DNA of 64,000 bases, taken from contig OX459100.1 of the NCBI GenBank assembly GCA_949775045.1, positions 10,253,331 through 10,317,330 on the forward strand. The letters run 5' to 3'. The stretch comes from Metridium senile. Taxonomy: Eukaryota > Cnidaria > Anthozoa > Actiniaria > Metridiidae. Position 1 is the first letter of the stretch, and every line of letters begins with the position of its first letter. A model generated the notes under the pieces. The model was not told the origin of the DNA. It saw nothing but the letters and a program-made list of their open reading frames with translations, and ran no database searches. Position numbers and translations under genes: made by a program. Positions 59,001 through 64,000 of the stretch are shown here, in pieces.

Positions 59001-59996
59001 TTGTTGTTGTTGTTGTTGTTGTTGCTGTTGCACTTACAGTTACTGTTACTGCAGTCAATGTTGTTGTTGCTATTATTATTTTTGTTAATTATTGCCATCG
59101 ATGTTGTTGCTGCTGCTAATGCTGTTGTATAACATAACTGCTGTCATTGTCAATGATGCCTGTGCTGTTGCGATTGTTGTGTGGTTGTTGTAGTCAATGG
59201 AAATTGCTATTTATATTACTGTTGCTGTGTTTGTTTGTAGGTTACCTTATAAAGTCTTGAATAGCCAGTTTTTGCAGTAGATTTTCTACAGCTTCTCTTG
59301 TGGGTGGAATGTCAATCTTTACCTAATTCAATGACACAAAAAGGTTAATAATTATATCTTTTACACTTTAACAACAAATACATTTTAATTTGTTCCTGGT
59401 TAGTAAAGTGGTTTACTTATCACACCTCTCATCATTGTGGTCCAGTTTTAAGTCCTGTTTCTCACAAGGATTATATGTGAGTTGAGTTAGTTTTTAAACA
59501 CATTAAAATGTGATGTTCTCTCCTGTACTACAAGTGTTTTTCTCCATGTTTTCCTCCCTCCACAAAAACCAACATAGGGGCAGAGTTGCATGCTAAAATA
59601 GTTTAGTGGTGTAGTGACTCTTGTGTCTCGATTTTGTTGAATGGCAATGTTTAAATGCTTTTAAACTCTTTCAACATTATTGAAACGTGTTGAATCGATG
59701 TTGAATTGATGTTGAAAGAGTTTAAAACATTGCCATTCAACAAAATCAAACGGATGTTGAAGCAAATGTTGAAACCGTTTGCCAGGGGCTTTACAGTATC
59801 TTTAATGTACTTACATTTTTAAGCAAATGATTTAAAAATTTAAATGAATCCACTGGTAAGATGAATGTAGAATCACACAAGCATTCAATCAGATGGCTCT
59901 CTAACATAGGGTCTACTTTAAGTACTTCAGGTGCCTTGGATGTTGAGCTGGCTTCCTCGGTTGGCTGCGGTGATGTGGGAGGTGGTGTTGCAGTGC
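44499..59996 (-). CDS. METTL3: METTL3, N6-adenosine mRNA methyltransferase catalytic subunit (21 exons, N-terminus not found)
   Basis: It transfers a methyl group from SAM to adenosine in mRNA, as a heterodimer with METTL14 in the nucleus. Exons, 5' to 3' on the minus strand: 59815-59996, 59246-59322, 58827-58893, 57976-58012, 57475-57511, 56938-57010, 56176-56211, 55847-55900, 54881-54997, 54304-54340, 53570-53625, 52558-52638, 51692-51742, 50861-50953, 49682-49776, 48906-48944, 48386-48494, 47013-47078, 46202-46277, 45016-45052, 44499-44607. All junctions are GT-AG and every phase agrees, giving 508 codons plus the stop. Human METTL3 has 580 residues, so about 50-70 N-terminal residues are missing and the first exon listed begins mid-codon. 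[29 protein letters not shown] and ITLGNQLDG are all present. Compared with human, one Gly is absent in 'QPN-W' and the Pro of 'GRPHN' is Gln. The introns are filled with repeats. Confidence 0.95.
45070..46110 (-). repeat. Tandem array of 105-120 bp units in METTL3 intron
   Basis: About nine units with 'atactgaatacatattactc', 'ctctttataatgagttgggt' and 'gtgttcgcatcctgaatgc'. They run almost gap-free from exon 45016-45052 to within about 90 bases of exon 46202-46277. Units differ mainly in 'tttacg'/'tttact' and 'atgatt'/'aacgatt'. Confidence 0.9.
46350..46870 (+). repeat. (GAAT)n / (GGAT)n microsatellite in METTL3 intron
   Basis: An imperfect tetranucleotide tract; the minus strand shows Ser/His/Ile-rich pseudo-frames. 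Confidence 0.9.
47340..48380 (+). repeat. (CATCAT)n / (CACCAT)n microsatellite in METTL3 intron
   Basis: About 1 kb of trinucleotide repeats ends within ten bases of exon 48386-48494. Long Asp-rich and Met-rich frames on the minus strand are by-products. Confidence 0.95.
48386..49776 (-). CDS. METTL3: METTL3 exons 15-17: active-site loops and interface helix
   Basis: Exon 49682-49776: [20 protein letters not shown] and [11 protein letters not shown]. Exon 48906-48944: [12 protein letters not shown], split at both ends within codons. Exon 48386-48494: [20 protein letters not shown] and [16 protein letters not shown], the METTL14-contact and RNA-groove region. A MITE and a LINE 3' end sit in the introns between them. 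Confidence 0.95.
48641..48863. mobile_element. MITE in METTL3 intron, AGCTACAATTGAATAG ends
   Basis: 'agctacaattgaatag' at the left faces 'ctattcagttgtagct' at the right. Inner 'gcgagacaaacgttgag' and 'ctcaacgttcgtctcgc', and 'tgcaatgatagaga' and 'tctctatcattgca', also face each other, so most of its 223 bases fold into one hairpin. Confidence 0.85.
48970..49125 (-). mobile_element. LINE 3' tail fragment in METTL3 intron
   Basis: 'acagctttattgatcatattg'-type sequence plus 'gggacataccgtcccatgct' resembles the 3' tail at 10,186-10,310 ('acaactttattgagtgataac' ... 'gggactctaagtcccatgc'). Both share the short 'gggac...gtccc' hairpin. No coding part remains. Confidence 0.6.
49130..49460 (+). repeat. 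31 bp tandem repeat 'GTAAAATCGTTGCATAGTCTCTCAAATCAAC'
   Basis: About ten units in a METTL3 intron with small substitutions (cata/caca). It is a minisatellite without variable spacers. Another 150 bases of degenerate units follow. Confidence 0.9.
49840..50830 (+). repeat. (GGATAGGATGG)n tract and 80 bp higher-order repeat in METTL3 intron
   Basis: The first 550 bases are 'ggatgggatagga' type. From about 50,400 the tract turns into five 80 bp units ('gaatggtatgcaaaggaatg', 'tgatacgacaagacaggata'). It reaches to about 30 bases from the DPPW exon. Confidence 0.9.
50861..50953 (-). CDS. METTL3: METTL3 exon 14: DPPW catalytic motif
   Basis: It reads [20 protein letters not shown] then [11 protein letters not shown] and a GTATGT donor. 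DPPW holds the adenosine and SAM in MT-A70 enzymes. The preceding exon (51692-51742, [17 protein letters not shown]) supplies the linker. Confidence 0.95.
51260..51471. mobile_element. Palindromic MITE in METTL3 intron, CAGGTTCCCA ends
   Basis: The ends CAGGTTCCCA and TGGGAACCTG face each other. The arms include 'gtacttatgcaaattgtgtt' with its complement and 'tgtgtgctaaacacacagatca' with its complement. The loop is about 25-30 bases. The CAGG ends recall hAT elements, but no 8 bp target duplication is evident. Confidence 0.8.
51760..52375 (+). repeat. (GATGAT)n and (CATCAT)n tracts in METTL3 intron
   Basis: 51,760-51,910 is GAT-rich, 52,060-52,370 CAT-rich with a unit of about 125 bases repeated ('caacatcatgatcctcacc'). 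The opposite orientation of the two tracts makes them mutually complementary. Confidence 0.85.
52558..54997 (-). CDS. METTL3: METTL3 exons 9-12: tandem CCCH zinc fingers
   Basis: Exon 54881-54997 gives [20 protein letters not shown] ... [14 protein letters not shown]; 54304-54340 adds [12 protein letters not shown]; 53570-53625 [18 protein letters not shown]; 52558-52638 [20 protein letters not shown] plus KEKNKSE. The Cys and His ligands of both fingers (C, C, C, H and C, C, C, H) are at the human spacing. The fingers recognise the RNA target. Introns contain a family-A MITE, an (ATGG)n tract, a 'cagttgactctc' MITE and GAT repeats. Confidence 0.95.
53199..53463. mobile_element. MITE in METTL3 intron, CAGTTGACTCTC ends
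   Basis: CAGTTGACTCTCT faces AGAGAGTCAACTG. Inner 'ggtcgcttatgagag' units repeat. Ends of this type are common in Tc1/mariner-derived MITEs of invertebrates; that part is from general knowledge. Confidence 0.8.
53707..53940 (+). repeat. (GATGATGGT)n microsatellite in METTL3 intron
   Basis: 230 bp trinucleotide tract; Met-rich frames are by-products. Confidence 0.9.
54010..54300. mobile_element. MITE family A, copy 2 (METTL3 intron)
   Basis: Ends 'aggcaaacgcattcaacatt' and 'aatgttgaagccgtttgcct' face each other. It runs to 54,298, four bases from the donor of exon 54304-54340, so the element lies right at an exon edge. The interior holds a 'aaataaataaataa' run. Confidence 0.8.
54470..54860 (+). 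repeat. (GGAT)n / (GAAT)n microsatellite in METTL3 intron
   Basis: About 20 perfect ggat units at 54,470-54,546, then degenerate gaat/aaat units up to 20 bases before the donor of exon 54881-54997. Confidence 0.95.
55031..55202. mobile_element. MITE in METTL3 intron, AGAAATGAAATACGTC ends
   Basis: 'agaaatgaaatacgtc' faces 'gacgtatttcatttct'; inner 'tttgggagaattc' faces 'gaattctcccaaa'. 172 bp, noncoding. Confidence 0.85.
55660..55825 (+). repeat. (CATCAT)n microsatellite in METTL3 intron
   Basis: CAT/CAC repeats ending about 20 bases before exon 55847-55900. Confidence 0.9.
56025..56175 (+). repeat. About 50 bp tandem repeat next to METTL3 exon 7
   Basis: Three units with 'caacgaaccagctttgtcaa'/'caatgaaccagctctgtc' and 'atgattgctgttcttac'. 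On the minus strand the last unit's 'aagaacagcaatcat' forms the beginning of the intron after exon 56176-56211. Confidence 0.85.
56235..56565 (-). mobile_element. tRNA-derived SINE with V-type central domain
   Basis: Read on the minus strand from 56,565: a tRNA-like head with an A box 'tggtctagtggtcaggg' and B box 'gggttcaattccc', then the conserved 'gtgtccttgggcaagacac' block typical of the V-SINE central domain. A body with 'cagcaggatcttttacgccc' in complement follows, then an AT-rich tail ('atataaatattaaat'). About 330 bases. It lies in the METTL3 intron between exons 6 and 7, same strand as the gene. Confidence 0.85.
56610..56930 (+). repeat. CAT-repeat islands around a unique segment in METTL3 intron
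   Basis: CAT-rich runs at 56,615-56,715 and 56,870-56,925 flank about 150 bases of unique sequence. No exon was found between them. Confidence 0.7.
56938..57511 (-). CDS. METTL3: METTL3 exons 5-6: basic nuclear signal and Ser-rich linker
   Basis: Exon 57475-57511 reads [13 protein letters not shown], a lysine/arginine cluster at the place of the METTL3 nuclear localisation signal. Exon 56938-57010 adds [20 protein letters not shown] and DDLQ, a low-complexity acidic linker. The intervening intron is 463 bases. Confidence 0.85.
57610..57850 (+). repeat. 94 bp tandem repeat, 2.5 copies, in METTL3 intron
   Basis: Units begin 'agccagacacaagtgtccta' at 57,610, 57,704 and 57,798; the first two are nearly identical. 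Confidence 0.9.
58090..58770 (+). repeat. About 102 bp tandem repeat, 6-7 copies, in METTL3 intron
   Basis: Units share 'gtgattgtctggg', 'cttgagaaagactgttg', 'gtgttagtgtctgatatttg' and 'gaacccaggtgtaagt'. It ends about 60 bases from exon 58827-58893. Confidence 0.9.
58930..59200 (+). repeat. (TTG)n-rich stretch in METTL3 intron
   Basis: Runs of ttg, gct and att repeats, 45 bases short of exon 59246-59322. Confidence 0.75.
59630..59800. mobile_element. MITE family A, copy 3 (METTL3 intron, folded)
   Basis: 'gattttgttgaatggcaatg' at the left faces 'cattgccattcaacaaaatc' at the right, with a central run of 'gttgaat.gatgttgaa'. The distal end 'gaagcaaatgttgaaaccgtttgcc' is the family A terminus. 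It lies 15 bases from the donor of exon 59815-59996. Confidence 0.8.
59815..59996 (-). CDS. METTL3: METTL3 first detected exon (N-terminal helical region)
   Basis: After a 'tttcag' acceptor the phase-2 frame gives [20 protein letters not shown] and [20 protein letters not shown] up to LLKN|gtaagt. It matches the Pro/Ser-rich linker and leading helix of METTL3. One more base and the true start must come from an upstream exon not seen in 60-64 kb; a MITE-like element and a MULE-like element lie in that direction. Confidence 0.85.
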
Positions 59997-60049
59997 CTGA
60001 AATATTAATGGAAATACATGAATGATTTTGATCATAAAATAGATAAATA

Positions 60050-60469
60050 AATATAGATATATGAAGAACATGGATAAATGAATTGGATGAATATACGCAT
60101 TATTGAAGAGATAAATAAATAAATGAATGAATGAATGCATGAATAATGGATGAATGAATGAATAATGCATGGATGAGTGGATGAATAAATGGATGGATGA
60201 ATGAATGAATGGATGGATGGATGGAAGAATGAATGGATGGATAAATGAATTGGATGAATAAATGGATGAATGAATGAATGAATGGATGGATGGATGGATG
60301 GATGGATGGATGGAAGAATGAATGAATGGATGGATGGATGAATGGATGAATGGATGAATGAATGAATGAATGAATGAATGAATGGATGAATGAATGGATG
60401 AATGCATAAATGAGTGGATGAATAAATGGATGAATGAATGGATGGATGAATCATTGAAGGGATGAATGA
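60050..60469 (+). repeat. (GAAT)n/(GGAT)n microsatellite, left part
   Basis: A tetranucleotide tract interrupted at 60,470 by a mobile element; it resumes at 61,344. Minus-strand Ser/His/Ile-rich frames are by-products. Confidence 0.9.
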
Positions 60470-61343
60470 CAACCTCGTTCCCAGGGCCCTCTCTCTGCGC
60501 TTTTGGGTTTGGCGGGAAATGGCCCTGGCATCGGCTGGTCGATTCTGTTTGCTCATTGGTCCATTCATTTCCATAATGTTTTTCAACTGCCATAGGAAAT
60601 TTTGACGAGCAACAGACTTAAATTGATCAAAATTGTACAATGACATTTTCAGAGAGCTATGGCTGCAAAATAAGAGTGAAAACAACTTGAATCAATATTA
60701 TTACGGTTCTTTGGTTCCAAGAGATAGAAAAATAGTCCACAAAATAGTTTTATGTAGAAATAGGCCGTATGTGTATATGTGGTTTTGAAAGACAGTTGAC
60801 CTTTTGTCCAGAAGTGTGAGTGATATGTTTTGACAGCTAGCTGGTAGAGATTTTCGTTACTGGGAGATGACAGTCTCTAATTTTTATATCTCTTATAATG
60901 ATGAAAGTCTATATCTGTTTGTACCAAATTTCACGTAAAAGTAAAGACTATTTTGCAATCTACATGACAATTTATTTATTGCGTGACACATAAAATAACA
61001 TGAGAAGCCACAAGTGATAAGTGACATGGTTCAAATCGGCCAGATCGCTCTGTTGAAGCCGTTGTTGATATTTGATAAATGATTTGAAATTTACAATAGA
61101 AAGTAACTTTGAAGCAGTTTAAATCTAAAGAAGGCAACAATGTTTAATATCAATTAAATTTGACTTGCCTAAATAGTGATATAATCTCTGGCTTAGGCGT
61201 ATCTTGGAGTATATGAATTGTAATTTATGCTAATTTATTACACCCGGAATTTCAGGGTGTTCTGAGTCACGTGGGCAGCCGATGCCAGGGCCATTTCCCG
61301 CCCCACCCAAAAGCGAAGGGAGAGGGCCCTGGGAACGAGGTTG
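60470..61343. mobile_element. 874 bp element, CAACCTCGTTCCCAGGGCC ends, inserted in a microsatellite
   Basis: The left 'CAACCTCGTTCCCAGGGCCC' faces the right 'GGGCCCTGGGAACGAGGTTG', and both continue through 'gcgggaaatggccctggcatcggctg' and its complement for about 65 bases. 'gatgaatga' flanks both sides (60,461-60,469 and 61,344-61,352), but inside a gaat/ggat tract this is weak proof. No transposase is encoded; the 217-residue minus-strand frame (MSLYNFDQFK...) runs into the microsatellite and is not recognised. Confidence 0.8.
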
Positions 61344-61500
61344 GATGAATGAATGAAAAAATAAAAAAATGGATGCATGAATAATGAATGGCTGGATAGA
61401 TGAATGAATGGATGGGTGGATGAACAGATGGATGAATTATTGAATGAATAAATAAATAAATAAATAAAGGGATGAGTGAATGGATGAAGGGATGAAAAGT
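61344..61500 (+). repeat. (GAAT)n/(GGAT)n microsatellite, right part
   Basis: Continues the tract at 60,050-60,469 on the far side of the insertion. Confidence 0.85.
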
Positions 61501-61821
61501 TCTTGTTTCCTGAATTTGGGATACCTGTGATGTAAAACAACACAGGGTGACCAAATGTCAAACGTTTCCATATTCTCCAAAAAAAGAAATAAAAAAAAAA
61601 AAAAATGTAAACATATTAAAATATTATGTTAATGGCAATTTGGAGGACCACTTTGACTGTAGGCTCAGATTTCAGCCGTTGGGGTTTCGTGCGCCCGCGA
61701 TACTCTCCCCCGTAACGGCTGGGCGCATCGACTTGCCATTGTTTTTCTCAGCCAATCAGCGATTTGCCCCTCGAAAATCGAGGGGCATATAATTAATAAA
61801 TTAAAATTCATCGTGAACATT

Positions 61822-62130
61822 GTGGCGGATAAGAGTGACTTCGAAAGTGCTTGTTCAAATGCTTTGAAATCGTTTGGTTTCGAGAAATCTAAGGATATTC
61901 AACAAAGTAATAAGTAAAAGGCAAAGATGTTTTTGTTTATCTACTGACTGGCTCAGGAAAATCATTGATTTTCCAAACAGCGCCGCTTGTTTTCGACCAT
62001 GGAAGGGTCGAGCGGATCCATTGTTTTGGTTATTTTACCTCTGGTTTCTCTCATGAGAGACCAAGAGAACTTCTTAACATTAAAAGACATTAAGACTGCC
62101 TTGATAGTCCAAGAAGAGGATGGCGAATGA
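61822..62130 (+). pseudogene. RecQ-type DNA helicase N-terminal fragment carried by the element
   Basis: First frame: VADKSDFESACSNALKSFGF then EKSKDIQQ, stopped soon after (the first codon is GTG, which would be the ATG of a source gene). Next frame: GKDVFVYLLTGSGKSLIFQT and APLVFDHG, holding the Walker A motif (TGSGKS, motif I). A third register gives SIVLVILPLVSLMRDQENFL and TLKDIKTALI, which is motif Ia of RecQ helicases. Part of the sequence between the Q-motif region and motif I is deleted, and the frame shifts twice. No DEAH motif follows. It cannot make an active helicase. Confidence 0.8.
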
Positions 62131-62194
62131 GTAATATGCTAAACAACTACGAAGTTTTCATTTTAAATTACGGCGGTGATTGTAAGTTGTCATT

Positions 62195-62640
62195 TGTATC
62201 GAAACTCGTAATTATCGTCTTTATTACTTGATTTTTTTTCTCAATAAACCTTAAATACACAGCTATATTCTTAGAATAACTACATTTAAATCCAAAATTT
62301 TTACTTTCAAAATTAAAACTGGTTTATTATTCGCGGTTGTAACATATACTCAAGCGGCTCTATAAACGAGTCAACAATGTGACTAATGTGTATCGAAACG
62401 ACTCTAGCTGTAATCATCGTCTTTATTGCTTGAATTTTTTCTCGATAAACCTTAAATACACAGCTATATTCTTTGAATAACTACATTTAAATCCAAAATG
62501 TTTACTTTCAAAATTAAAACTGGTTTATTATGCGCGGTTGTAACATATACTCAAGCGGCTCTCTTAACGAGTCAACAATGTGTATCGAAACGACTCTAGC
62601 TGTAATTTTACTTCTTTATTGTTTGATTATTCTTAAAATC
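62195..62640 (+). repeat. 193 bp tandem repeat inside the MULE-like element, 2.3 copies
   Basis: Units start 'tgtatcgaaac' at 62,195, 62,389 and 62,581 and contain 'aaccttaaatacacagctat' and 'atactcaagcggctct'. They lie downstream of the helicase fragment. Confidence 0.9.
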
Positions 62641-63371
62641 CTATAAAAATGGACTATATACTTGGAATAAACAAAACGTTTACCATTGAAATAGCTTTTG
62701 CGCTGATTTGTCTCGATCGTTCTTTTGACAAATAACATACCCGATGGAATTGCTAAATGATATGCAGGTTTTGCTAAGAGTTGTTTCGAATTGAATTCGA
62801 ATCATTTACAAATTTTAATAAAAGACCTTTTGACAATTAGGCCGTTGGAAAGTTTATTTACATTAGCTTACATTTCAACAAATTTTATTTCCGTTTCCGT
62901 TTTTTTATGCTATTAGCATAATTACGTCACGGACATGCGCGACACGTTTCGAAGCCGATGCGCCCAGCCGTTACGGGGGAGAGTATCGCGGGCGCACGAA
63001 ACCCCAACGGCTGAAATCTGAGCCTACTTTGACTGCAAATACAGCACATTTTAACTATATAAAAATAATCTTAATGCAAGAGTAACTTATAAAAATAGTT
63101 GATTTCTTTGTTAGAAATATAAACACTAATGCTGGTGGTTAATTTTCCACCAAGTCAAATTATCAGTGAAAAATTACTCTTTATAATCGTTCCACCATCC
63201 AATAAACTCCAGTCCACAAAAACAGTCCAGGGTCTGAATTTTCCAAGTTAAGCAAAATGCTAAAAATGGCCTTAAAAAGCGTTTAGAGTGTAAAAAGATA
63301 CGAAACAAGTAAAAAACCAGTTGATTTGCAGCAAAAAAAGATATTTTTGTTGACATTTTTGTTCAAAAAAG

Positions 63372-63814
63372 TTGGGGTACCTGTGGTGTGTTATAACACA
63401 GGTAACCCAATAATCTAAACTTCATAATGTTAAAATTCTAAAAATGGTCTTAAAATACTCAAAACGGATAAAGATTAAATGTAGATTATCAAAAGATATG
63501 ACATATTCAACATAAAGCTGATTAGATTTAGTATTGGGAAATGGAACTTTTTCATTAAATAAAGTTGGGAGCCCTGTGTTATGGTATTAGTAACACAGGA
63601 AACCCAAAGATCTTGAACCAAAAATGTCAATTTTAAAAATACCTAAAAATGACGTTCAAAATATGAATATAGATTAAGTGGAGCATTAAAAATGCCTGAA
63701 ATAATTCAAAATGTGTCAATTGGAGTGTTCCCCTCTTTAAATAAAGAGTTTATTATTATTATTTCTTGTATGAAATTGGGATACCTGTGGTATAGTATAA
63801 CACAGGGAACCCAA
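63372..63814. repeat. Array of three hairpin units spaced about 200 bp
   Basis: Hairpins at 63,372-63,410, 63,564-63,607 and 63,775-63,814, each 'TTGGG(G/A)TACCTGTG...CACAGG(T/G)AACCCAA' with a loop of ttata/tattag. The sequence between them is also weakly alike ('aaaaatg.c.taaaa'). A fourth member is at 1,253-1,290. No protein-coding role. Confidence 0.75.
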
Positions 63815-64000
63815 CCTACGTAGAATTAGGAAAACTCTTCTATAATTTTCTTTTAAAAATGTCATTATTTGATCTTCTTTTAAACTCAAAATTAATCAAA
63901 TATAAATATGAATTCTTACTTGATAACTAGCTATAAAATTCCGTAATCCTAAGCCGATTTAGAATGTGCAAAATTAAACTCCTCAATTTTACCGGCTTTG

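Larger units (their letters stand above)
61660..63026. mobile_element. MULE-like element, 71 bp perfect terminal inverted repeats, 9 bp target duplication
   Basis: Bases 61,660-61,730 are the exact reverse complement of 62,956-63,026 (TAGGCTCAGATTTCAGCCGT ...). 'ctttgactg' flanks it at 61,651-61,659 and 63,027-63,035. Long terminal repeats plus a 9 bp duplication are the features of Mutator-type elements. It has no transposase. Instead it contains a piece of a RecQ-type helicase gene (61,822-62,130) and two and a half tandem copies of a 193 bp unit (62,195-62,640). This is the arrangement of a gene-capturing (Pack-MULE-like) element. Confidence 0.9.

Noticed and set aside
60500..60660. MSLYNFDQFK frame as the METTL3 first exon
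   Set aside because: It lies inside the 874 bp mobile element, does not resemble METTL3 N-termini and runs into a microsatellite.
63174..63356. 60-residue minus-strand frame as a METTL3 N-terminus
   Set aside because: No likeness to METTL3, no donor of the right phase.

Overview
This is eukaryotic nuclear DNA, AT-rich, repeat-rich and gene-poor. Its spliced genes have GT-AG introns, and it carries non-LTR retroelement ends, a tRNA-derived SINE, many foldback or MITE-like inverted repeats and very long minisatellites. The mix suggests a marine invertebrate, most likely an anthozoan cnidarian (coral or anemone). That is an inference from the repeat types and protein likeness, because no species marker is present.

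The one large conserved gene is on the minus strand from about 59,996 down to 44,499. Twenty-one exons with matching phases encode METTL3, the catalytic subunit of the m6A mRNA methyltransferase: acidic/basic linker, tandem CCCH zinc fingers, DPPW catalytic motif, and C-terminus with stop. The most N-terminal exon was not found. Its introns hold (ATGA)n, (CAT)n and (GGATA)n tracts, tandem repeats, MITEs, a SINE and a LINE tail.

Layout. 1-15 kb: a segmental duplication in which a dynein heavy chain fragment (plus strand, 2,539 and 11,625) lies beside a multi-pass membrane gene resembling TMEM121 (minus strand, 4,946-5,714 broken; 13,877-14,659 intact). Between the copies are a broken Polinton/adintovirus-like gene, a 3.7 kb long-inverted-repeat element with a perfect 140 bp palindrome inside, a LINE 3' end and an RT fragment. 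15-18.3 kb: two copies of an element with 'cgagttacgcgc' ends, interrupted by a nearly perfect 1,025 bp palindrome. 18.4-22.3 kb: a minisatellite block. 22.4-44 kb: no conserved host gene was recognised; it holds a 63 bp repeat that is open on both strands, a zinc-knuckle gag-like pseudogene, a LINE ORF1-like pseudogene, several minisatellites, a 2.3 kb foldback and MITEs. 44.5-60 kb: METTL3. 60-64 kb: two elements with 9 bp target duplications. One of them (61,660-63,026) has 71 bp perfect terminal repeats and carries a fragment of a RecQ-type helicase. The window ends in an array of hairpin units.

Most open frames in the window are by-products of tandem repeats and are not listed as genes.
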